14,986 nucleotides of DNA from an uncultured Porphyromonadaceae bacterium (GTDB taxonomy: Bacteria; Bacteroidota; Bacteroidia; Bacteroidales; Muribaculaceae): positions 1 through 14,986 of the forward strand of contig CAMWRO010000041.1 in assembly GCA_947176615.1 (NCBI GenBank), read 5' to 3'. A program made the position numbers and the translations under genes. Below the pieces are notes generated by a model. It was given only the letters and a program-made list of their open reading frames with translations. It did not search any database and had not been told where the DNA came from. Positions 8,570 to 14,812 of the stretch are shown here, one piece after another; position 1 is the first letter of the stretch, and the number at the start of each line of letters is the position of its first letter.

Positions 8570-9054
8570 CTTTTCACAATTTTAGTTGACCGTGTTCCAT
8601 AGTTCACAATATACACCCCCGCAGCAAGGTCCGAGGTATCGACAGTTGCCACGCCGTCATTTCCGGCAACCCCGACGGCGACCGCGATTCCCTGAACACC
8701 ATAAACGACGATGCGGTTTCCGGGCATGAGGTTTTTGACCGATACCGCATCTGTCTCAATCATAAACGCGGGCAATTTATCCTCGCTGACAATATCCTCG
8801 ATTCCCGACTGCACGGCCGAAAAATAATAGGATTCAACCTTGTCAAGAGAATAGATGACATCGTTGCCACTGACGGTAGAGATAATCATCTGATTGTCAA
8901 CAAATGTGATTTTCGGCATCTCGGAAAGAATGACCGTGTGGGAGGGCGCATCCTCGATATTCAAGGTCATGGCAAGAGCTGTCGGGCTCTGCGCCTGAAT
9001 TAAACAATTACAGCCAGCGACAAAGACACCGGCCGTCAATAGTCTGAGTTTCAT
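8566..9054 (-). CDS. Small exported protein with type IX-sorting-like C-terminal tail
   Basis: From the preferred start at 9054 the protein is 162 aa; an upstream in-frame ATG at 9075 would add MILLFYI, but that start lies inside the hairpin at 9072-9114. The N-terminus MKLRLLTAGVFVAGCNCLIQAQ is an export signal. It can be read as a normal signal peptide cleaved after QAQ, or as a lipoprotein signal with lipobox VAGC (Cys15). A beta motif common in Bacteroidales exported proteins follows (MPKITFVDNQMIIST..VIYSLDKVESYYF). The last 65 residues resemble the type IX secretion (Por) sorting domain, with VSVKNLMPGNRIVVYGVQG, then DLAAGVYIVNYG and a basic end (KIVKR). No enzymatic motif is seen. It overlaps the 884-aa gene by 4 bp, so the two products probably act together. 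I do not recognise a named gene. Confidence 0.8.
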   Translation of the reverse strand: MKLRLLTAGVFVAGCNCLIQAQSPTALAMTLNIEDAPSHTVILSEMPKITFVDNQMIISTVSGNDVIYSLDKVESYYFSAVQSGIEDIVSEDKLPAFMIETDAVSVKNLMPGNRIVVYGVQGIAVAVGVAGNDGVATVDTSDLAAGVYIVNYGTRSTKIVKR

Positions 9055-9060
9055 GATGTA

Positions 9061-9114
9061 AAATAATAAAATCACGCGAGAGTCTGCATCCGGAAACGAG
9101 CAGACTCCGCGTGA
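9061..9114 (-). terminator. Long hairpin with T-rich tail between the lipoprotein gene and the downstream pair
   Basis: TCACGCG-A-GAGTCTGC (9072-9087) pairs with GCAGACTCCGCGTGA (9100-9114): 15 bp with one bulged A, and a 12-nt loop that contains TCCGGA. Read on the minus strand it is followed by TTTTATTATTT. This is a good intrinsic terminator for the lipoprotein gene. However, it ends only about 17 nt before the preferred start of the next gene (9054), leaving no room for a promoter, so it more likely acts as a partial terminator or RNA-processing/stability element within one transcript. Confidence 0.75.
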
Positions 9115-9136
9115 ATGATTTTTGTAAGGTTACTTT

Positions 9137-10114
9137 TTAGCGTTTTTCAGTCAAAGAGGTCCAGAACTCGGTGGTAACGGTCATTTTTTCGCCATCTTCC
9201 GAGTCGGTCTCGGTTTCCGACTCATACACGGTCAGATTGTGGTCGCTGAATGTCAGCAAACCGGTTCCTGAGTCATCGGGGTCGTTAAAGCTGTCGATAG
9301 AATAGGAATAAGCAATCTTGAGGTCGTCACGGTTAATCCATTTCCAGATGCGCACGTTCAGCTCACCGTCATTGAAAAGAACGACGTAGGAACCGCTGCG
9401 AGTAAAGATGACCTCCTCGGCATAGGGATCGTCAAAGATGAAATCGTCCTCGTCATATTCGTCGGGGTCGTATGATGCGAGCTTGCGGGCAACGCGCTCC
9501 TGAATCTTATTGTAGTCAGAGTAGGGACCGGCCTCGTCAACCATCACCCTGCCGTTGAGCGAAATGCGCACGCGCAGCTTGGCGGGAACCCACGAGCGGC
9601 AGAGAGCGAGAGTTTCTTCATTGTCATCGCTGAATGTCGACTCTTGTTGGGCACCGACTGTAAATGTATCACCATCCTCAGGCGAGACAATAAGCTCGAC
9701 ACCGCCGTCGGAAGTGCCGGTAATTACCACTGAACCATATCCGTCAAGGATATATTCACCGTCCCCCACCTTTATATATGTGCCGGTAACGTATGCATCA
9801 CTGCCTGCGCGACTGAGAACGGCACCGTCGGCACTGAAAGCGCGCATTTTCTTAGCCGATTCTGCACGATAAGGTGTAGTCCATGAGCGGGTGATGATAT
9901 AACGGCCGCTTTCGGTAAGTTCGATTGAACTGATGTCACTGCCGGGTGTGGTAATCTTATATTTCGCACCGTCATCAGCATACTGTGGTTTTTCTAATTT
10001 GCTGAAATCGCTTTTGCCCGATTCCGGTTCATCATTGTTGTCACTGCTGCAAGATGCGACAAAAGCCATCATTGCCAATGTTCCAATTGCAAGAAAAATT
10101 TTATTGAATTTCAT
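9137..10114 (-). CDS. Acidic lipoprotein of unknown function
   Basis: This 325-aa protein starts MKFNKIFLAIGTLAMMAFVASC, a clear lipoprotein signal with lipobox VASC and lipidated Cys22. The residues after it (SSDNNDEPE) are acidic; in Bacteroides an acidic stretch next to the lipidated cysteine marks export to the cell surface, so surface location is a reasonable inference. The mature part is rich in Asp, Glu and Ser and beta-strand-like, with a very acidic patch around YDPDEYDEDDFIFDDPYAEE. I recognise no catalytic motif and no named family. It is the first gene of the minus-strand group of three exported proteins, but a terminator-like hairpin follows its stop. A consensus -7 box lies 32 bp upstream of the ATG. 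Confidence 0.82.
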   Translation of the reverse strand: MKFNKIFLAIGTLAMMAFVASCSSDNNDEPESGKSDFSKLEKPQYADDGAKYKITTPGSDISSIELTESGRYIITRSWTTPYRAESAKKMRAFSADGAVLSRAGSDAYVTGTYIKVGDGEYILDGYGSVVITGTSDGGVELIVSPEDGDTFTVGAQQESTFSDDNEETLALCRSWVPAKLRVRISLNGRVMVDEAGPYSDYNKIQERVARKLASYDPDEYDEDDFIFDDPYAEEVIFTRSGSYVVLFNDGELNVRIWKWINRDDLKIAYSYSIDSFNDPDDSGTGLLTFSDHNLTVYESETETDSEDGEKMTVTTEFWTSLTEKR

Positions 10115-10145
10115 AATAAAAGTGTGTATGTGTTATTTTTCGTTG

Positions 10146-10153
10146 CAAATGTA
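10146..10153 (-). promoter_or_regulatory. Bacteroidetes -7 element (TACATTTG) for the lipoprotein gene
   Basis: On the minus strand TACATTTG (10153 to 10146) matches TAnnTTTG. No TTTG is found 19-21 bp further upstream, so the promoter is half-supported. The start would be near 10141, giving a leader of about 27 nt. The rest of the 122-bp gap up to rsmD is AT-rich, with no clear terminator for rsmD. Confidence 0.5.
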
Positions 10154-10236
10154 CACAAAAATCCACATTTTATCCCCCTCCAATTGCTAAAATTAGTTAA
10201 GAGAATAAATGATGCCTCTTTCTGATTAATCTATAA

Positions 10237-10779
10237 CTATCCCTCGGGGATGATGAAGATTGAGAAGTTTACGCTGCCATATGCCTTGTGGCGGTCAAAG
10301 TGTGGAAGATGGGAGAAATCGTGGGCGCGGGAGTGTTCGAGAATAAAGATGGAGCCCGGGGCAAGAAGGTTGCTTGAGAGGACTGCTCCGGGAATGTCGG
10401 CAAACCCGGGGAGATCGTAGGGAGGATCGGCGAAAATGAAGTCAAACGATGTCGAGCAGTCGCGGATAAACCGCAGGGCATCGCCTTTGACAAGCACAAG
10501 ACCTTTCTCGCCGAGCTTGTCGGCGACTTCACGGATAAACCGGGCCTGCACCGGCGATTTTTCCACAGCAGTCACCGATGCCGCGCCACGCGACAGCAAC
10601 TCAAAGGTTATCGCACCTGTCCCGGCAAAGAGGTCAAGGCACCGGGCCCCCTCGATGTCGAGGATATTCTCGATTATATTAAATATGTTCTCGCGCGCGA
10701 AGTCGGTAGTGGGTCGCGCAGTGATATTGGTGGGGACGGAGAAACGCCTCCTCCCGTATTTTCCTCGGATTATTCGCAT
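10237..10779 (-). CDS. rsmD: 16S rRNA (guanine-966 N2)-methyltransferase RsmD
   Basis: RsmD uses S-adenosylmethionine to methylate N2 of G966 in 16S rRNA during small-subunit assembly. The 180-aa length is usual. Visible features are the N-terminal RIIRGKYGRR, the RsmD-typical RPTTDFARENIFN (residues 22-34), the SAM-binding motif LDLFAGTGAITFE (48-60) followed by an acidic motif II (AVEKS), and the catalytic DPPY at 118-121. The start codon lies inside the end of the upstream DUF3822 gene (10-bp overlap), so the two are co-transcribed and probably translationally coupled. This pairing is frequent in Bacteroidetes. Confidence 0.95.
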   Translation of the reverse strand: MRIIRGKYGRRRFSVPTNITARPTTDFARENIFNIIENILDIEGARCLDLFAGTGAITFELLSRGAASVTAVEKSPVQARFIREVADKLGEKGLVLVKGDALRFIRDCSTSFDFIFADPPYDLPGFADIPGAVLSSNLLAPGSIFILEHSRAHDFSHLPHFDRHKAYGSVNFSIFIIPEG

Positions 10780-11594
10780 AATGGTGTCACAATGAGATCA
10801 AACGGGGCCTTCATCGCCTCCCTGCCAACCTTGAACATGCGCGGGGGGAAGATAACCGGCATGACCAACGAGATGTATCGTCGCAGCAACGGGGTCACAG
10901 CCTCGCGCGGCCCGGCATCGCCGCAGAGCAGCAGTTCGTCAGTCTCAGAATTGAGACCGAGACGGTTGCGGCAGGCAAGGATATAGTAGACGGCATCGGC
11001 AACATCTGTGTAGTTATAAGTGTTGGCGTGCAGCAGACGGTTTCCGTCAATAATTACAATGTCGATTGCCGAGTCGCGGAAATTGACATACATCTTGGGG
11101 CTGTTGCTCCGCGCCAAGTGGAAATAGCGGCACAGCGAGGCGAGGTGTCCGGTGACGGTCAGATTGCTGAAAGTGCGATGGATAAAACGGTCGACACCGC
11201 TGTCAACACCAGTTATGATTGCAGCATTAGGCTCGGGAAGACGGTCGATAATGAGCGTCTTGCCACCCGAATCGAAACATGCGTTGAACAGAGTTGCGGC
11301 ATCACGGTTATCGGCGGCAACCGGAGCGGGTACCGGCATGACCCACGGGGATTCCACCACGCAATAGACCTTCTTGAAGTCACTGAGCAACAGCGGGTTG
11401 TCATAGACAGCATCCTCGGTTGCCTTCAGCACCGACACAGCGGCACGGTCGAGAGGCAACCGGCGGTAAATGAGCGAATTGTCCTCGACAAGCGAAAACG
11501 CGGCCACATGCAGCGCCGCCGGGCCAAGCCGCAACAACAACACCCACAGGCTCGGGTCGGCAATGAGTTCTTTTTCAAGTCTCGCTGATTCCAT
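10770..11594 (-). CDS. DUF3822 family protein
   Basis: This 274-aa cytoplasmic protein has no signal peptide. Length, position directly upstream of rsmD and general features (actin/hexokinase-like strand pattern, central YVNFRDSAIDIVIIDGNRLLHANTY, later LLLCGDAGPREAVTPLLRRYI) fit the DUF3822 family of Bacteroidetes. The molecular function is not known to me; the link to rsmD suggests, but does not show, a role near ribosome biogenesis or a housekeeping process. The ATG at 11594 is only 4 nt downstream of a perfect -7 box, so the mRNA is predicted to be leaderless or nearly so. No alternative in-frame ATG occurs early in the gene. Confidence 0.85.
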   Translation of the reverse strand: MESARLEKELIADPSLWVLLLRLGPAALHVAAFSLVEDNSLIYRRLPLDRAAVSVLKATEDAVYDNPLLLSDFKKVYCVVESPWVMPVPAPVAADNRDAATLFNACFDSGGKTLIIDRLPEPNAAIITGVDSGVDRFIHRTFSNLTVTGHLASLCRYFHLARSNSPKMYVNFRDSAIDIVIIDGNRLLHANTYNYTDVADAVYYILACRNRLGLNSETDELLLCGDAGPREAVTPLLRRYISLVMPVIFPPRMFKVGREAMKAPFDLIVTPLCE

Positions 11595-11598
11595 AATG

Positions 11599-11606
11599 CA
11601 AAATTA
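11599..11606 (-). promoter_or_regulatory. Bacteroidetes -7 element (TAATTTTG) of the DUF3822-rsmD operon
   Basis: Minus-strand TAATTTTG (11606 to 11599) matches TAnnTTTG exactly. No TTTG occurs at the -33 distance; the sequence there reads TCGAAA. With the usual geometry the transcript begins at about 11595-11593, on top of the start codon at 11594. Confidence 0.6.
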
Positions 11607-11739
11607 CGCATAAATCGCGAGATTTCGACGCGGGACGAAGGGAAATATTGAGAGTGGAGGGGTTTATTCAATCAGCTGTCAGAATAACGGGACAATCAAA
11701 TCGCGAAATATTTCAAGCAATGTGTATTATTTTGAACCG

Positions 11740-11867
11740 TAGCGGGAGGTCGGATGTTATAAGGACAAGAGAAGGCATTTTGCTGGCGTTATTAAAAAGC
11801 CTTGTCATATATCTCGATTTACCTTCTCCGTCCGCCCGACTCTCTCCTGAATCGGGCGGGCTCTTTA
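11740..11867 (+). ncRNA. Possible small structured RNA in the divergent intergenic region
   Basis: No ORF is credible in 11607-11909, but the plus strand has structure. GACAA (11764-11768) pairs with TTGTC (11802-11806), continued by GGC (11774-11776) with GCC (11799-11801). A terminator-like hairpin follows at 11830-11861. The order (structured body, then terminator, then an independent promoter for the next gene) is what an intergenic sRNA looks like. The promoter is poor: TATTTTG at 11728-11734 is one T short of consensus and has no -33 box. It could instead be a remnant of a lost gene's 3' end. The boundaries are guesses. Confidence 0.25.
11830..11867 (+). terminator. Orphan intrinsic terminator-like hairpin
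   Basis: GTCCGCCCGA (11830-11839) pairs with TCGGGCGGGC (11852-11861): ten pairs, one of them T-G, around a 12-nt loop. TCTTTAT follows. No plus-strand gene lies upstream in the divergent region, so what it terminates is unclear. Confidence 0.65.
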
Positions 11868-11909
11868 TATGCACAATAAAACGAATTAACGCGCATTTTT
11901 CAACAATTA

Positions 11910-11941
11910 TTTGCATGTGTCGGAACGGTGTATTATCTTTA
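11910..11941 (+). promoter_or_regulatory. Promoter of the YitT-peptidase operon
   Basis: TTTG at 11910-11913 and TATCTTTA at 11934-11941 (TAnnTTTG with the last G replaced by A) are separated by 20 bp. The predicted start is about 11945, giving a leader of about 20 nt before the ATG at 11965. Confidence 0.7.
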
Positions 11942-11947
11942 CACCGT
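11925..11947. promoter_or_regulatory. Perfect inverted repeat overlapping the -7 box: candidate operator
   Basis: ACGGTGTA (11925-11932) and TACACCGT (11940-11947) are perfect 8-bp inverted repeats with a 7-bp spacer. The 23-bp site covers the -7 element and the predicted transcription start, the classic position for a repressor. Half-site centres are 15 bp apart. No regulator gene is adjacent. Confidence 0.55.
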
Positions 11948-11964
11948 GAAAAAAAATAACTAAC

Positions 11965-12939
11965 ATGCGCATTTCTGGCAAGCAATTGTGGCTATCAAGC
12001 CGCGACTACATAATGATAACATTGGGCACGCTGATATATGCATTCGGATACTGTGCCTTTATTCTTCCCGAGAAGGTGGTTATCGGCGGGGTGACCGGTA
12101 TCGGTTCAATTGTCTACTTCATAACGGGCAATCCGTTTTCAATCGGTCTGACACAATATGCGCTCAACCTCATCCTATTGGCATTTGCCTACAAATTAGT
12201 CGGCAAGGAATTTGTGTTGCGCACCATCTTCGGAGCGAGCATGATTTCGGGCTTTATCACGTTGCTGCCGCTGTTTTTCACCGAGCCTCTTGTACCGGAC
12301 CAGCCGTTTATGAATGTCATAATCGGGTCGCTGCTCGGCGGCATAGGTCTCGGGATGGTGTTTGTGCATAACGGCAGCACCGGGGGCACTGACATCGTGG
12401 CTGCGATGGTGTCGCGCCACACCAATGTGACAGTCGGGCGTACAATGTTATATGTTGATTTCTGCATTATCTCCTCCTCCTATTTCCTGTTCCACCAGTT
12501 TGACCGCGTTGTTTACGGATTTGTGGTGCTGCTGCTTGTATCCTACATGGTCGACATGATGATTAACACTAACCGTCAGGCGGTGCAGTTCACAATCTTC
12601 TCTCATGAATGGGAACGCATCGCGACTGCCATCAACAATTATGCGAAACGCGGATGCACGGTACTGACCGGAATGGGGTGGTATACCAAGAAGGATGTCA
12701 AAATTCTTATGGTGGTGTGCCGCAAAATCGAGTCGGTCACCATCTTCCGCATCATAAAAAGCATTGACCCCCAAGCATTCATCACGCAGGCCAACGTCAG
12801 TGGCGTGTATGGTCAAGGTTTTGACCAGATAAAGCTCAAAATGAACGAGCATATCAAGGATGAAATCGCTGAAAACGACCACTTGGTGGAGCATGATATT
12901 GAACCGCCCTACGAGCCGCCGCGCTCCGCAACAGAGTAA
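11965..12939 (+). CDS. YitT family membrane protein (DUF161 + DUF2179)
   Basis: This 324-aa protein has a membrane domain with about five or six helices in residues 15-205, beginning YIMITLGTLIYAFGYCAFILP, with the glycine-rich family loops GGVTGIGSIVYF and HNGSTGGTDIVAAM. A soluble C-terminal DUF2179-type domain follows (about 225-305: RGCTVLTGMGWYTKKDVKILMVVCRK, then FITQANVSGVYGQGF). Length and order match typical YitT/YebE-type proteins. Their physiological role is not settled; transport or a regulatory role has been suggested. It is the first gene of a likely two-gene operon, as the C69 peptidase gene begins 36 bp after its stop with no terminator or promoter between. Expression is probably controlled by the operator-like repeat at the promoter. 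Confidence 0.88.
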   Translation: MRISGKQLWLSSRDYIMITLGTLIYAFGYCAFILPEKVVIGGVTGIGSIVYFITGNPFSIGLTQYALNLILLAFAYKLVGKEFVLRTIFGASMISGFITLLPLFFTEPLVPDQPFMNVIIGSLLGGIGLGMVFVHNGSTGGTDIVAAMVSRHTNVTVGRTMLYVDFCIISSSYFLFHQFDRVVYGFVVLLLVSYMVDMMINTNRQAVQFTIFSHEWERIATAINNYAKRGCTVLTGMGWYTKKDVKILMVVCRKIESVTIFRIIKSIDPQAFITQANVSGVYGQGFDQIKLKMNEHIKDEIAENDHLVEHDIEPPYEPPRSATE

Positions 12940-12975
12940 TTTAACCACATCATTATAGAACATTTATAAACGACA

Positions 12976-14598
12976 ATGAAAATACATAAGATTCTATGCG
13001 CGGCAGCGGTCATACTACCGTTGCCCGCACTGGCTTGTACAAGCCTTATCGCCGGAAAAGGCGCTACGGCCGACGGCTCGGTCATGATAACCTATGCGGC
13101 TGACAGCCACACCCTCTACGGGGAACTCTACAGCCGTCCCGCCGCTGACCACAAGCCGGGAACGATGCGCAAAGTATATGACTGGGATTCGGGACGTTAT
13201 CTCGGTGAGATTCCCGAAGTCGCCCACACCTACGCAACCATAGGCAACATGAACGAGCACGGCCTGACCATCAGCGAAAGCACATGGGGCGGCCGCGAGG
13301 AACTCGTTGACACAACGGGCATAATCGACTACGGATCACTCATCTATATCGCGCTTGAACGCTCCCGCACACCTCGCGAGGCTATCAAGGTGATGACCGA
13401 TCTTGTGAAGGACTACGGCTATGCGTCATCGGGAGAATCATTTTCAATCGCCGATGCCGACGAGGCTTGGATCATGGAACTTATCGGCAAGGGTGGCAAA
13501 GAGAAAGGCGCGGTGTGGGTAGCACGCCGCATCCCCGACGACTGCATCTCAGGCCATGCCAACCACAGCCGCATCCACCGGTTTCCGATGAACGACAAGG
13601 AAAACTGCCTCTATTCGCCCGACGTGGTAAAATTTGCCAAGAAACAGGGATATTACAGCGGCAACGACAAGGATTTCAGTTTTTCACGAGCCTATGCCAT
13701 CACCGACATGGGCGCGACACGCGGTTGCGACGGCCGAGTGTGGGCCTTCTTCAACAAATACACCCCCGGCATGGACACCTATCTGCCGTGGGTGATGAAA
13801 GCCGAAGGTGAACCGTTCCCCCTGTGGGTAAAACCGGCCAAAAAAGTGAGTGTGGATGACATGAAATGGATGATGCGCGACCACTTCGAGGACACGCCGA
13901 TGGATATGACCAAGGATGTCGGCGCAGGTCCCTACACAGTCCCCTACCGCTGGCGACCGCTGACCTACAAGGTTGATGACAAAACCTATCTGCATGAACG
14001 CGCCATCGCGACTCAGCAGACCGGATTCTCGTTTGTGTCGCAGATGAACGCCGCCCATCCCGAGAGCATGCGCGGCATCCTGTGGTTTGGAGTCGACGAT
14101 GCCAACACCTGTGTCTACATCCCGGTTTACAACTGTGTGACCGAGGTTCCTCACGAATTTGCCCCCGGCAACGGCGACATGCTGACCCTGTCATGGGATG
14201 CAGCCTTCTGGGTCACCAACTATGTGGCCAATCAGGCATATAACCGCTACAGCCAGATGATTCCCGACATCCGCCGCGTGCAGAAAGGGGAAGAAGACAG
14301 CTGTGCGGCCGAAGTCGCCACGCTCCTCGCCGAAATCCCCTCGATGGATGATGCGGCGGCCCGCAAGCGTCTCAACGACCACACGGCGATGGCATCGGCC
14401 CGCTATGTGAAAGCCTACAAGAGCCTCGGCGACTACCTGCTCGTCAAGTATCTCGACGGCAACGTCAAGAAAGAGAAGGACGGAAAATTTGAACGCACTC
14501 CCGAAGGGATGCCGGTCTATCCCGATTTCCCCGGTTATGATGAAAACTACTACCGCTCAATCGTCACCTCGACCGGCGACCACTTCCTGAGCGAGTAA
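12976..14598 (+). CDS. Exported C69 family dipeptidase
   Basis: This 540-aa N-terminal nucleophile (Ntn) hydrolase belongs to peptidase family C69, whose known members (such as lactobacillar PepD) cleave dipeptides. The signal MKIHKILCAAAVILPLPALA ends directly before Cys21 in ACTSLIAGKGATADGS, the conserved mature N-terminus with the catalytic cysteine. Signal-peptide removal would therefore expose the nucleophile without a separate propeptide. ALAC also loosely resembles a lipobox; lipidation would block the nucleophile, so cleavage by an ordinary signal peptidase is favoured. Conserved blocks include GNMNEHGLTISEST, DYGSLIYIALERSRTPREAI and WIMELIG. The enzyme should act in the periplasm or outside the cell on peptides or peptidoglycan fragments; the substrate is not shown by the sequence. 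Length (about 470-550 in the family) is normal. It is probably co-transcribed with the YitT gene and ends at a strong terminator. Confidence 0.92.
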   Translation: MKIHKILCAAAVILPLPALACTSLIAGKGATADGSVMITYAADSHTLYGELYSRPAADHKPGTMRKVYDWDSGRYLGEIPEVAHTYATIGNMNEHGLTISESTWGGREELVDTTGIIDYGSLIYIALERSRTPREAIKVMTDLVKDYGYASSGESFSIADADEAWIMELIGKGGKEKGAVWVARRIPDDCISGHANHSRIHRFPMNDKENCLYSPDVVKFAKKQGYYSGNDKDFSFSRAYAITDMGATRGCDGRVWAFFNKYTPGMDTYLPWVMKAEGEPFPLWVKPAKKVSVDDMKWMMRDHFEDTPMDMTKDVGAGPYTVPYRWRPLTYKVDDKTYLHERAIATQQTGFSFVSQMNAAHPESMRGILWFGVDDANTCVYIPVYNCVTEVPHEFAPGNGDMLTLSWDAAFWVTNYVANQAYNRYSQMIPDIRRVQKGEEDSCAAEVATLLAEIPSMDDAAARKRLNDHTAMASARYVKAYKSLGDYLLVKYLDGNVKKEKDGKFERTPEGMPVYPDFPGYDENYYRSIVTSTGDHFLSE

Positions 14599-14612
14599 AC
14601 GCGGGGGCTCAT

Positions 14613-14658
14613 AAAACGCGATGCGCCTCGGACCGAGTCCGGGACGCATCGCGTTTTT
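14613..14658 (+). terminator. Intrinsic terminator of the peptidase gene
   Basis: AAAACGCGATGCG (14613-14625) pairs perfectly with CGCATCGCGTTTT (14645-14657), running into five T. The 19-nt loop contains a further small hairpin (CTCGG with CCGAG). It lies 14 bp after the stop codon. Confidence 0.92.
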
Positions 14659-14716
14659 ATCATGTTTCCCCAGTATTTGAAGACAGTGTGATGGAAACCG
14701 TCTAATTACCATCACG

Positions 14717-14812
14717 TCGCCCTACGGGCTCAGGTGTTTCAGTTGCCATCAACACCCCGCATTCCGCTGCGCTCCATGCGGGGTTTAACACAATATCGCC
14801 CTGCGGGCTCAG
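14717..14812. repeat. Pair of GC-rich palindromic repeats (REP-like)
   Basis: TCGCCCTACGGGCTCAG (14717-14733) and TCGCCCTGCGGGCTCAG (14796-14812) differ at one of 17 positions and start 79 bp apart. Each contains the small palindrome GCCC-N3-GGGC. A diverged third relative, ACGCCCTCTGTGGGTCA, is at about 14905-14921. Their size, location after a terminator and palindromic core resemble REP elements, but no transposase (RAYT) is in the window. Confidence 0.6.
14755..14783. repeat. 29-bp inverted repeat between the two REP-like copies
   Basis: CCCCGCAT (14755-14762) pairs perfectly with ATGCGGGG (14776-14783) around the 13-nt loop TCCGCTGCGCTCC. It lies midway between the 17-bp repeats, and together they form a composite about 96 bp long. 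There is no T-tract, so it is not an obvious terminator. Confidence 0.65.

Noticed and set aside
8566..9075. Upstream start at 9075 for the small exported protein
   Set aside because: It would place the start codon inside the stem of the hairpin at 9072-9114 and add MILLFYI before a complete signal peptide. The ATG at 9054 is the better choice.
11648..11959. 103-aa open frame in the divergent intergenic region (and a 90-aa one on the opposite strand)
   Set aside because: Both cross the terminator hairpin and the YitT promoter, and have mixed, protein-unlike composition. No homologue is recognised.
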